Source: an uncultured Acholeplasmatales bacterium
Lineage (GTDB): Bacteria; Bacillota_I; Bacilli_A; ML615J-28; CAG-698
NCBI GenBank assembly: GCA_937877075.1
Contig: CALEGD010000144.1
Coordinates: 1 to 27,485 of the forward strand
Reading direction: 5' to 3'
Length of the DNA: 27,485 nucleotides
The notes beneath the pieces are model-generated. The model saw only the letters and a list, made by a program, of their open reading frames with translations, was not told the origin of the DNA and made no database searches. Shown here piece by piece: positions 14,801-22,212 of this stretch (positions are counted from its first letter, which is position 1; every line of letters starts with the position of its first letter). The position numbers and the translations under genes were made by a program.

Positions 14801-17011
14801 ATGAGTGAAAATAAGAAATTTATTTTAAGTAAAGAACCTTTTATCCGAAAGGCCGATCACAACGAGAATACCTCCGTGATGATGCGGGATTTCATGATTG
14901 CCCTCGCACCTTTAATTATCTTTGCTTGGGTGAAGAATGGTCTTTTACCTTATTTAACAGATGCAACAAGTTTCTTCGGAATGCTTTATCCGCTCCTTTT
15001 GGTTCTTGTCGGCGGCGTTTCATCTCTAGTTTTTGAAGTTTTATGGTATACTTTTATCATAAAAGATGATAATTTAAAAGCAAGACTTTCCAAGAGTTAT
15101 CCGTTAATTCCCGGAATCTTGCTGGCAATGATTGTTCCTTTGGCTACTCCTCTATGGCTTTTACCTTTTGGTGTCTTATTTGCGACTGTGATTGCCAAGT
15201 TGCTATTTGGCGGATTCGGAAATAATGTTTTCAATCCTGCTTTAGTTGGTTATCTTTTCCTGACTTATGCTTATTTCAATGTAATTTCGGGAAATAATGC
15301 CGCAATTTCCGCAAATGGATTTTTTAATGGAAAAGAGGTAATCGATGCGATTACTAGCGTAACTCCGATGACAGCATTTGCTAGTGACAGGGTCGGTTCA
15401 GTCAATCTATTACTTGAAAAATATAGCCTTTGGGATATGTTTATCGGAATGACACCGGGATCGCTTGCGGAAACCAGTGCTCTTCTTTGTTTAGTATCCT
15501 TAGTTTATCTTTTAGTAAGAAAAACAATAAACTGGCGTATTCCGGTAATTTATCTTGGAACCGTCTTTGTTCTGACTTATATTATTGGTGCCTTTAACGG
15601 TTATGCCGGTACCCTAAATTACGCTCTCTTTGGAATCTTAAACGGGGGGTTAATGTTTGGAGCCGTCTTTATGGCTACTGAACCGGTAACAAGTCCGAGA
15701 AATCCGAATGGAAAGATTATCTATGCCCTTGGTTTAGGTGTTCTTACTATTCTCTTCCGTTTTGCTAGTTCCTCTCCGGAAGGCGTTGCGACTTCAATTT
15801 TAATTATGAATATGTTCACCGCCCTAATCGAACGTGTAGCAGCAAAACTAAGAGTTGAACCAAAGAAAGCAAAAGTAGTTCTTAATTATGTTTTGATCGG
15901 CTTACTCTTTTCCGGAATCGGAATTTTTGCTGTTTCCAAGAATATACCGACTGAAGAGGTCGCGGCTGAAATTACCGTTGTTTCTAAAGAACAAGATTTT
16001 GATACTTTAAACTTTAAATATACTTTATCGGTTAACGGAGAAGAAGTAGTTGTTGAAACAAAACAAGATTATAAAATCTCCAAAGTCAGCAATCCAGACT
16101 ACAATAATACAGAAGATAAGAATAAGTTTACAGAAGTTATTAAAGCTAATAAGATGAAAATTTATATCCTTGAAGCTGTAGAAACCGAAGATGAATTGAT
16201 TCTATCTGTCTTCACACAAGGTTATGCTGTTGGATTAACAACAACAATAACTTTTAATAATGATTTTAAAATAATCTCCTATCAAGTAGATACTAAATCG
16301 GAATCTTATTCAAATGATTATAACGAAGGCTGGAACAATGAACATCCGGATGAAGTTATTCCCAACCAAATAATCGAAAATCAAGATGATTTGGATAAAG
16401 TAGAAACTGTAACTGGTGCTACTGTTACCTCCGATGCTTTAATTGACGCAGCCAGATTTGCTTTTGAATATGTAGATTATTTAAAAAATCTTTCATCCTT
16501 AAAGTTGGTCGGACTTTCTCAAGATTATACTGATTTCAATTTTGTTTATTTCTTTAGGAATTCTGACGGAAAAATTAAAGTTAAAACTGATCAAAATGGT
16601 AAACTTGAAACTGCGGTTGCTGAGAACCTTAAAGCTGAAGTTGAGGCTTTAGTCAATGATAATAAACTTACTGACTATATCGAAGGTTTAGGAGCTGAAG
16701 CTAATACAATCAAGGTTATTACCAAAGGATATAAAGCTGGTAATTTGCTTACCTCGACAATTACTTACAATCCAACTACTTTTAAAATAACTGGATTTGA
16801 AACAAATACCAGAGCGGAATCTTATCCCGAATCTTATGATTGGAATAATGAGCATCCGGATACAGTTATGCCGAACTTGATTATAAATGGACAAGATAAT
16901 TTAGATGAAGTAGATACGGTAACCGGTGCAACCGTTACATCCAATTCTTTAATTAAAGCGGCCAAAATTGCACTCGATTACTTGGCTTACTTAGGAGGCA
17001 ATAATGAATAA
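14801..17011 (+). CDS. rnfD: RnfD fused to two C-terminal FMN-binding domains
   Basis: RnfD is a membrane subunit that normally has about 320-350 residues and one covalent FMN. Here it has 736. Residues 1 to about 378 are RnfD: multiple membrane helices, 'FGGFGNNVFNPALVGYLF' and 'AITSVTPMTAF', whose Thr188 fits the flavinylated Thr of RnfD. After the last helix come two similar domains of about 170 residues that look like FMN_bind (RnfG/NqrC-type) domains. Each ends in VTGATVTS (537-544 and 707-714), with Thr541 and Thr711 as likely FMN attachment sites, and each carries 'WNNEHPD' some 30 residues earlier. They follow a helix that should place them outside the membrane with RnfG. The reading frame is continuous and a separate rnfG follows with an 8-base overlap, so this is an addition and not a misread rnfD-rnfG junction. 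Confidence 0.93.
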   Translation: MSENKKFILSKEPFIRKADHNENTSVMMRDFMIALAPLIIFAWVKNGLLPYLTDATSFFGMLYPLLLVLVGGVSSLVFEVLWYTFIIKDDNLKARLSKSYPLIPGILLAMIVPLATPLWLLPFGVLFATVIAKLLFGGFGNNVFNPALVGYLFLTYAYFNVISGNNAAISANGFFNGKEVIDAITSVTPMTAFASDRVGSVNLLLEKYSLWDMFIGMTPGSLAETSALLCLVSLVYLLVRKTINWRIPVIYLGTVFVLTYIIGAFNGYAGTLNYALFGILNGGLMFGAVFMATEPVTSPRNPNGKIIYALGLGVLTILFRFASSSPEGVATSILIMNMFTALIERVAAKLRVEPKKAKVVLNYVLIGLLFSGIGIFAVSKNIPTEEVAAEITVVSKEQDFDTLNFKYTLSVNGEEVVVETKQDYKISKVSNPDYNNTEDKNKFTEVIKANKMKIYILEAVETEDELILSVFTQGYAVGLTTTITFNNDFKIISYQVDTKSESYSNDYNEGWNNEHPDEVIPNQIIENQDDLDKVETVTGATVTSDALIDAARFAFEYVDYLKNLSSLKLVGLSQDYTDFNFVYFFRNSDGKIKVKTDQNGKLETAVAENLKAEVEALVNDNKLTDYIEGLGAEANTIKVITKGYKAGNLLTSTITYNPTTFKITGFETNTRAESYPESYDWNNEHPDTVMPNLIINGQDNLDEVDTVTGATVTSNSLIKAAKIALDYLAYLGGNNE

Positions 17012-17555
17012 AACTGTAAAATATGCTTTATTTTTAATAATTTTAGGTATTATTGCCGGTGGCTTACTTGCTGCTGTCAACAGTTTTACTGCCCCGATTA
17101 TTGAAGAACGACAAAAGCAGGCCGTTATCAATGCTTTAGGTGAACATTTCGATTATGAGGATTATTCTCTCGATCAAGCTCCAAAATATCCCAAACGCAA
17201 TCAAAATATCAAAGCTATTTATTTCGGTTTCGATGAAGACGGAAAATTAGCTGCTGTTATTTATCAGATTAGTAGGAAAGGCTATGGCGGCCCAGTTGTT
17301 TCTTTAGTAGGTATTAAAGTAGACGGAACATTTGATAATGTCGCAGTTGTAGAAGCGGTAAATGAAACTTCCGGAATCGGAACTCAAGTTCTCGAGTTTG
17401 ATTTCGGCGTTAATAATGAAAGTGTCGATTCTTACTCCTATAATACTATTTCCGGAGCCACGGTTTCTTCGGAAGCGGTTGTTTTCGGAATTGATGATGC
17501 TGTTGCCCATTTTAATACTATTAAGGGCGAGTTAGGAGGTATTACTAATGAATAG
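17004..17555 (+). CDS. rnfG: Rnf complex subunit RnfG (covalent FMN)
   Basis: RnfG is anchored by one N-terminal helix and carries a covalently bound FMN on the outer face of the membrane. The 183-residue protein has the helix at about residues 7-29 and the flavinylation motif SGATVSS with Thr153, close to the C-terminus. AGGAGG within the rnfD end precedes its ATG, and its own end overlaps rnfE. It is of normal length for the family. ApbE, the flavin transferase needed to load it, is not in the window. Confidence 0.95.
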   Translation: MNKTVKYALFLIILGIIAGGLLAAVNSFTAPIIEERQKQAVINALGEHFDYEDYSLDQAPKYPKRNQNIKAIYFGFDEDGKLAAVIYQISRKGYGGPVVSLVGIKVDGTFDNVAVVEAVNETSGIGTQVLEFDFGVNNESVDSYSYNTISGATVSSEAVVFGIDDAVAHFNTIKGELGGITNE

Positions 17556-18171
17556 AAAAGAGGTCTTATTAAACGGAATTTGGAAGGAAAATCCGATTTT
17601 CGTATCCTTATTAGGACTTTGTTCAACACTTGCAATTACTTTAAATGTTGAAAATGCTCTTGGTATGGGAGTAGCCTTTACCTTCGTCTTAATTCTATCA
17701 AATGTTATTATCTCCCTCGTCAGAAACATTGTACCCAATGAAATAAGAATTCCGGTCTACATTGTTATCGTAGCCGCTTTGGTTGTTGTGGTTGAGATGT
17801 TGATGGCTGCTTTTCTTCCTGGTCTTTATAATAGTTTAGGAATCTTCATTCCTTTAATTGTAGTAAACTGTATTATCTTAGGAAGAGCAGAAGCTTTTGC
17901 TTCTCAAAACTCTGTTTATGATTCGTTTTTGGATGCCATCGGCATGTCGATTGGTTATACAATGGTTCTCGTGGTTCTTTCCTTAGTCAGAGAATTCCTG
18001 GCTGATGGAAGTATTACTATCTGGGGTAATTTAAGAGTTTCAATAGGCGAAGATCCTGGAACATTCTTTACAGATTTCTTTAAGGCTCCGGCTTCAGCTT
18101 TCATCCTCTTAGGAATCTTTATTGGTTTAGCCAATATTATAAATAATTCTTTGAAAGGAGCTAAAAAATAA
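17548..18171 (+). CDS. rnfE: Rnf complex subunit RnfE
   Basis: RnfE and RnfA are homologous six-helix membrane subunits with opposite topology that form the ion-conducting core. The 207-residue protein has the typical start 'ENPIFVSLLGLCSTLA' and the second signature 'IPLIVVNCIILGRAEAFA'. Cys25 and Cys108 are in the positions that hold a membrane-embedded [2Fe-2S] cluster between the paired subunits in Rnf/Nqr complexes. AGGAGG precedes the start; it shares TAATG with rnfA. Confidence 0.96.
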   Translation: MNRKEVLLNGIWKENPIFVSLLGLCSTLAITLNVENALGMGVAFTFVLILSNVIISLVRNIVPNEIRIPVYIVIVAALVVVVEMLMAAFLPGLYNSLGIFIPLIVVNCIILGRAEAFASQNSVYDSFLDAIGMSIGYTMVLVVLSLVREFLADGSITIWGNLRVSIGEDPGTFFTDFFKAPASAFILLGIFIGLANIINNSLKGAKK

Positions 18172-18749
18172 TGGGAGAACTTTTATCCTTAGCATTTTCT
18201 GCTATCATTATTGAAAATGTACTTTTAGCCCGTTTCTTGGGAGTTTGCCCATTTCTAGGTGTTTCCAAGAAATCTGATTCTGCGGTGGGAATGGGTTTTG
18301 CGGTTGTTTTCGTCATTACCCTTTCTAGTGCTGTTGCTTGGCTTCTTTATACTTATATTTTAGTTCCTTTTGAGATGGTTTATATGAGAACCATTATCTT
18401 CATTCTCGTAATTGCTGCTTTAGTACAGATTATTGAGATGTTCATTAAGAAAGTCTCTCCTGCTCTTTATCGGGCTTTGGGAATTTACCTACCCCTTATC
18501 ACCACTAATTGTGCGGTTTTAGGAATGGCTGCAATTGTTGCCGATCCCGGTTATACTTTCATAACCGCCCTAGTATATTCTTTCTCGTCCGCAGTAGGTT
18601 TCTTATTTGTCATTTATTTATTTTCTACTATAAGAGAAAAGATTGCCCGCGGCGATGTTCCCAAAGCTTTCCAAGGTGTACCTATTGCTTTGGTAGCGGC
18701 GGGAATTATGGCTATGATCTTCTCTAGATTTGGAGCGTTGAATATATGA
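18171..18749 (+). CDS. rnfA: Rnf complex subunit RnfA
   Basis: A 192-residue six-helix membrane protein, the partner of RnfE. It has 'IIIENVLLARFLGVCPFLG' with Cys26 and 'LPLITTNCAVLGMA' with Cys114, the expected cluster ligands. The start overlaps the rnfE stop (TAATG) behind AAGGAG, and the end overlaps rnfB by 4 bases, so translation of E-A-B is coupled. Full length and normal. Confidence 0.96.
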   Translation: MGELLSLAFSAIIIENVLLARFLGVCPFLGVSKKSDSAVGMGFAVVFVITLSSAVAWLLYTYILVPFEMVYMRTIIFILVIAALVQIIEMFIKKVSPALYRALGIYLPLITTNCAVLGMAAIVADPGYTFITALVYSFSSAVGFLFVIYLFSTIREKIARGDVPKAFQGVPIALVAAGIMAMIFSRFGALNI

Positions 18750-19045
18750 TTTTAAGTATTTTTCAAACATTTGTTTTACCGGCAATTGTCTTAGCTGGTA
18801 CCGGAGGCGTTTTTGGAGTTTTGATTGGAATCTTTTCAAAAGTCTTCGCTGTTCAAGTCGACGAAAGAATTTCACAGCTTATTGAAATGCTTCCTGGATA
18901 TAATTGTGGAGCGTGCGGTTATCCTGGTTGTGCAGGCATGGCCGAAGGACTTTCCAAAGGTGAAGTAGATCCTGTATCATGTAAACCTGCAAAAGAAGAA
19001 GTCCGCGATAAAATTAGGCAATTTCTTAAAGAAAATTACAAATAG
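18746..19045 (+). CDS. rnfB: Minimal RnfB, 99 residues, lacking ferredoxin-like domains
   Basis: RnfB normally accepts electrons from ferredoxin and has an N-terminal helix, a four-cysteine 'Fe-S' domain and then one or more ferredoxin-like [4Fe-4S] domains, usually 190-330 residues in all. Here only the helix (about 8-33) and the first domain remain, with Cys54-x2-Cys57-x4-Cys62-x16-Cys79. The protein ends in a short helix 'EEVRDKIRQFLKENYK'. The stop is followed by another stop (TAG TAA), and no downstream frame encodes a cysteine-rich continuation, so I see no frameshift. The next promoter begins 26 bases later. Electron entry to this complex must therefore use a separate ferredoxin or a reduced route. 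Confidence 0.92.
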   Translation: MILSIFQTFVLPAIVLAGTGGVFGVLIGIFSKVFAVQVDERISQLIEMLPGYNCGACGYPGCAGMAEGLSKGEVDPVSCKPAKEEVRDKIRQFLKENYK

Positions 19046-19070
19046 TAAACATTTACATATTAACAGATGA

Positions 19071-19099
19071 TTGTCTATATTTTACCAATATGGTATAAT
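19071..19099 (+). promoter_or_regulatory. Promoter of the lipoprotein gene downstream of rnfB
   Basis: TTGTCT (19071-19076), 17 bases, then a perfect TATAAT (19094-19099) with an extended TGG. It shows that the lipoprotein can be made independently of the rnf operon, although no terminator separates them. Confidence 0.75.
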
Positions 19100-19137
19100 A
19101 ATAATGTCTTAGGAAAAATTAAGGAGGAAAAGACAAA

Positions 19138-20118
19138 ATGTTTAAAAAATTTTTACTGGTTTTAGTTGCTGTTTTTAGTCTCTTTGCTTTTACCGCTTGT
19201 GGTAAAAGAACTTACAAAGCAGACGGCGTTTACACAGCTTTTTCAGCAAGTGTAAATAAAGGAGCACCTCAGGTAACTGCAGTTACTGTAACAATCAAGG
19301 ATGACAAGATTGATAGTTTCTACATTGATTGCTTACAATCAACTGCTGTAAAAACTGATGACGTTGTTACTGGTTTTAATTTCAATGAAAAAACTAAGAA
19401 AGAATTGGGATACGGTTATCGTATGCATGGCAAAAGAGAACTTTCCGAAGAAAAATACAAAGAATATTTGGAAGAAAATGATTTGCTTGAATGGTTTGAA
19501 CAAGCTGAACTTTTAGAGGCTTATTTCAAAGCAAATGGAACAACTTTGGAAACTGATAAAGATGGAAAGATCCAAAATGTGACCAATGTTACTATTGCTG
19601 ACAGTGATTATTCTAAATTAGCAGCAGAAGCAGTTGCAAATGCGAAAGCAGGAAAAGTACAAAACTGGACAGCTTATGTCAGTGGCACACAAGTTAACCT
19701 TGTTTGGGCTGAAGGAACTGTTAATGAAAAGGGTGAATTAACAAGTCTGACTCTTGATACTTTACAAGGAAGATTTGCTGATGGAGCCGTTACTTGGAAT
19801 GAAAAAGCTAAGCAAGAATTAGGCTATCTTTACGGAATGCATAACAAAGGTGATAAGGAAAATGATTATACTGCACAAGATCTAAAAACTACCGCAGGAT
19901 TAGATGCATATAAGGCTTATCTTAATAAAACCGGAAAGAAAGAATGGTTTGAACAAGCAAATCTTTTATCTGACTATGTTCTGAAAAACGGATTAACAAA
20001 TGTTAAGGTTGCTACCGGTGGGAAGCTTGAAAATGCACCTGAAGGAATTGCAACTATAACTGTTACTGTATCTCATTATGTAGACGTAATGAAAGCTCTC
20101 TTAGCAGACTTGAAATAA
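19138..20118 (+). CDS. Lipoprotein with two FMN_bind-like repeats, flavinylation motifs degenerate
   Basis: A 326-residue exported lipoprotein: a hydrophobic signal ends in 'AFTAC', with Cys21 as the lipid attachment site. The mature part contains two related units, each with 'TKKELGY'/'AKQELGY', then 'MH', then 'EWFEQA.LL..Y'. This pattern resembles the membrane-anchored lipoproteins of the COG4939/FMN_bind kind. The place where [S/T]GAT would sit reads VTNVTIAD (148-155) in the first unit and ATITVTVS (305-312) in the second: the Gly-Ala pair is lost in both. So it may bind flavin loosely, bind something else, or be a structural partner. Strong AGGAGG and its own promoter; encoded right after rnfB, suggesting a surface electron-transfer or sensing role, which is inference. 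Confidence 0.82.
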   Translation: MFKKFLLVLVAVFSLFAFTACGKRTYKADGVYTAFSASVNKGAPQVTAVTVTIKDDKIDSFYIDCLQSTAVKTDDVVTGFNFNEKTKKELGYGYRMHGKRELSEEKYKEYLEENDLLEWFEQAELLEAYFKANGTTLETDKDGKIQNVTNVTIADSDYSKLAAEAVANAKAGKVQNWTAYVSGTQVNLVWAEGTVNEKGELTSLTLDTLQGRFADGAVTWNEKAKQELGYLYGMHNKGDKENDYTAQDLKTTAGLDAYKAYLNKTGKKEWFEQANLLSDYVLKNGLTNVKVATGGKLENAPEGIATITVTVSHYVDVMKALLADLK

Positions 20119-20131
20119 TTTAATCACAATT

Positions 20132-20165
20132 ATTGAGCGTTGAATTTTCAACGCTCAATTTTATT
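20132..20165 (+). terminator. Strong intrinsic terminator after the lipoprotein gene
   Basis: A 12-13-bp perfect stem, ATTGAGCGTTGAA with its complement (20132-20159), is followed by TTTTATT. It closes the rnf-associated region. Confidence 0.9.
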
Positions 20166-20201
20166 GAATATTTGCACCTGATTAATGAATACTATTCTTA
20201 G

Positions 20202-20720
20202 GTGATTATTATCGAAAATGCTGAGACAAAATATTTTTTAAAAGAAGTTCTTCTTAAAGGAATGCTTTTAATCATTTTCTTTTACTTTTTTCGGAGCCTA
20301 ATTATTACCAGTAATTCAAAATTACTTGCCAGGATTTTTCCGAATTTGGATAGTGTTTTTTCCATATATAAGTTTTATTTCTTGGCGATTACCCTATTGG
20401 TTGTTTCCGAATATTTGATTATGTTTGAACTACCGACAAATTATCTTCTTTCTCGGGTTACTAGTCTTTTTGTAATGATGTTTTTTACCTTAATCATTTA
20501 TTCCACTTATTATTTTATCCTTGGTGCAAGAATTAGAACTGTTTTTCTTTTTCTCACTATCATCATATCTGTTTTATTTGGTCAGATTTTTGCTTATCGT
20601 CTTCAGAAAAGAAATGTGCTAAGGGGAAGTTATCCGCTTGGATTTTTTAATTATTTTTTGATTGCTTCATTACTGATGGGCTTATCTTTTATTAATCCTC
20701 AGGGCTTCTTATTTACTTAG
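20202..20720 (+). CDS. Integral membrane protein, unknown (possibly DUF6512-like)
   Basis: A 172-residue protein with about five membrane helices and few charged residues apart from the loops. I do not firmly recognise it. Two short segments, 'SVFSIYKFYFLAITLLVVSEY' (first 20 residues considered) and 'FGQIFAYRLQ' near residue 126, plus the ending 'NPQGFLF', remind me of the small Firmicutes membrane family DUF6512, but the usual 'ESVWEHLK' motif is not present. The frame starts with GTG 20202, which overlaps the only good ribosome-binding stretch (AGGTGA), so the true start may be elsewhere. It lies alone between a terminator and the glyS promoter. Confidence 0.6.
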   Translation: MIIIENAETKYFLKEVLLKGMLLIIFFYFFRSLIITSNSKLLARIFPNLDSVFSIYKFYFLAITLLVVSEYLIMFELPTNYLLSRVTSLFVMMFFTLIIYSTYYFILGARIRTVFLFLTIIISVLFGQIFAYRLQKRNVLRGSYPLGFFNYFLIASLLMGLSFINPQGFLFT

Positions 20721-20763
20721 ACTCTGATGATCCGATTTGCGATTTTGAAGGTTAAGATTTTGC

Positions 20764-20792
20764 TTTACAAAGAAAATAAATTATGATAATAT
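20764..20792 (+). promoter_or_regulatory. Probable promoter of glyS-dnaG-rpoD
   Basis: TTTACA (20764-20769), 17 bases, then TAATAT (20787-20792) with an extended TGA. The -10 matches only four of six, so the exact position is uncertain. There is no room for a T-box leader in the 106 bases before glyS. Confidence 0.45.
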
Positions 20793-20826
20793 AAATAGAA
20801 AGTAATTATCAAGAGGAGTGTTTTTA

Positions 20827-22203
20827 GTGGAAAAGATTACAATGGAAAAGCTTGTCGCATATTTAAAGCAACAAGGTTTTGTTTTTCAAGGAAGTGAAAT
20901 TTACGGAGGTTTAGCAAATTCTTGGGATTTTGGTCCTTTAGGTGTTGAACTGAAAAATAATATAAAAAGAGCTTGGTGGAAGAAATTCATCCAAGAATCT
21001 CCTTATAATGTCGGGCTCGATGCTTCAATCCTGATGAATCCTAAAGTTTGGATTGCTAGTGGACATGTCGGTAGTTTTACCGACCCTTTAACTGATTGTA
21101 AAAAATGCGGTGTTCGTTATCGTGCCGATAAACTGATTGAAGATCATACTCACGGTGAAAAAACTGGTGACGGTATGACTAATCAGGAATTAATTGAATA
21201 TATAAAAAAAGAAGAAATTAAATGTCCGAGTTGCGGAGCCGGTGAGTTTACAGATATTAGAAAGTTTAATTTAATGTTTAAAACCAACCAAGGTGTAATC
21301 GAAGATGAAAAGAACTCCGTTTATCTTCGTCCGGAAACTGCTCAAGGTATTTTTGTAAATTTCAAAAATATCCAAAGAGCTTCTCGGAGGAAACTTCCTT
21401 TTGGAATTGGCCAAATCGGTAAAAGTTTTCGAAATGAAATAACTCCCGGAAATTTCATTTTCCGTACCCGTGAATTCGAACAAATGGAATTGGAATTCTT
21501 CTGTAAACCTGGTACCGATTTAGAATGGTTTAAATACTGGAAACAATATTGTTTGGATTTCCTCGCTTATCTAGGTCTCTCCGAAGAAAATCTTCGTAAT
21601 CGTGATCATGGCGAAAAGGAATTGTCCTTTTATTCAAAAGCCACAACCGATATAGAATATCGCTTTCCATTCGGTTGGGGTGAGCTTTGGGGAATTGCTG
21701 ACCGTACAGATTATGACTTACGTGTTCACCAAGAACATTCTGGTGAAAATCTTGAATATTTTGATCCTGAAGATAATAGCAAATATTTGCCTTTTGTTGT
21801 AGAACCATCAGTTGGTGTTGAGCGACTTTTCCTTGCTGTACTTACCGATTCTTATGAAAATGAAGTTCTTCCCGATGGTGACACTCGCGAAATTCTTCAT
21901 TTAAAACCATATTTGGCACCGATCAAAGTTGCTGTCTTACCGTTAGTGAATAAACTTACCGGCGAAGCTTTAAAGGTATTTGAAGAATTACAGAAACATT
22001 TTATGTGTGAATTTGATACTAGTGGCAAGATTGGCAAAAGATATCGTCGTCAGGATGCCGTCGGCACTCCTTATTGTGTTACTATTGATTATGATACCTT
22101 AAATGATAATTGTGTAACAATCCGCGAACGAGATACTATGGAACAAGATAGAATCCCGATTTCTGAAATTGTAAATTATGTGAACGAACGAATAAAAGGA
22201 TAG
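20827..22203 (+). CDS. glyS: Glycyl-tRNA synthetase, single-chain (homodimeric) type
   Basis: Charges tRNA-Gly with glycine. This is the class II homodimer type (458 residues), not the two-gene alpha/beta type used by Bacillus subtilis. It has the N-terminal '[19 protein letters not shown]', a zinc-like CxxC...CxxC insertion ('CKKCG', 'CPSCG'), motif 2 '[19 protein letters not shown]' and motif 3 '[14 protein letters not shown]', followed by the anticodon-binding domain. The frame extends to a GTG at 20818, but AGAGGAG (20812-20818) is correctly spaced for the GTG at 20827. Upstream of dnaG and rpoD as in Firmicutes. Confidence 0.96.
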   Translation: MEKITMEKLVAYLKQQGFVFQGSEIYGGLANSWDFGPLGVELKNNIKRAWWKKFIQESPYNVGLDASILMNPKVWIASGHVGSFTDPLTDCKKCGVRYRADKLIEDHTHGEKTGDGMTNQELIEYIKKEEIKCPSCGAGEFTDIRKFNLMFKTNQGVIEDEKNSVYLRPETAQGIFVNFKNIQRASRRKLPFGIGQIGKSFRNEITPGNFIFRTREFEQMELEFFCKPGTDLEWFKYWKQYCLDFLAYLGLSEENLRNRDHGEKELSFYSKATTDIEYRFPFGWGELWGIADRTDYDLRVHQEHSGENLEYFDPEDNSKYLPFVVEPSVGVERLFLAVLTDSYENEVLPDGDTREILHLKPYLAPIKVAVLPLVNKLTGEALKVFEELQKHFMCEFDTSGKIGKRYRRQDAVGTPYCVTIDYDTLNDNCVTIRERDTMEQDRIPISEIVNYVNERIKG

Positions 22204-22212
22204 TGATGAAGT

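Noticed and set aside
18746..19137. A frameshift as the reason for the short RnfB
   Set aside because: No frame after the stop carries clustered cysteines, two stops occur in a row and the next promoter begins 26 bases later.
20721..20826. T-box riboswitch before glyS
   Set aside because: The intergenic space is about 100 bases, too short, with no T-box sequence or terminator stem.
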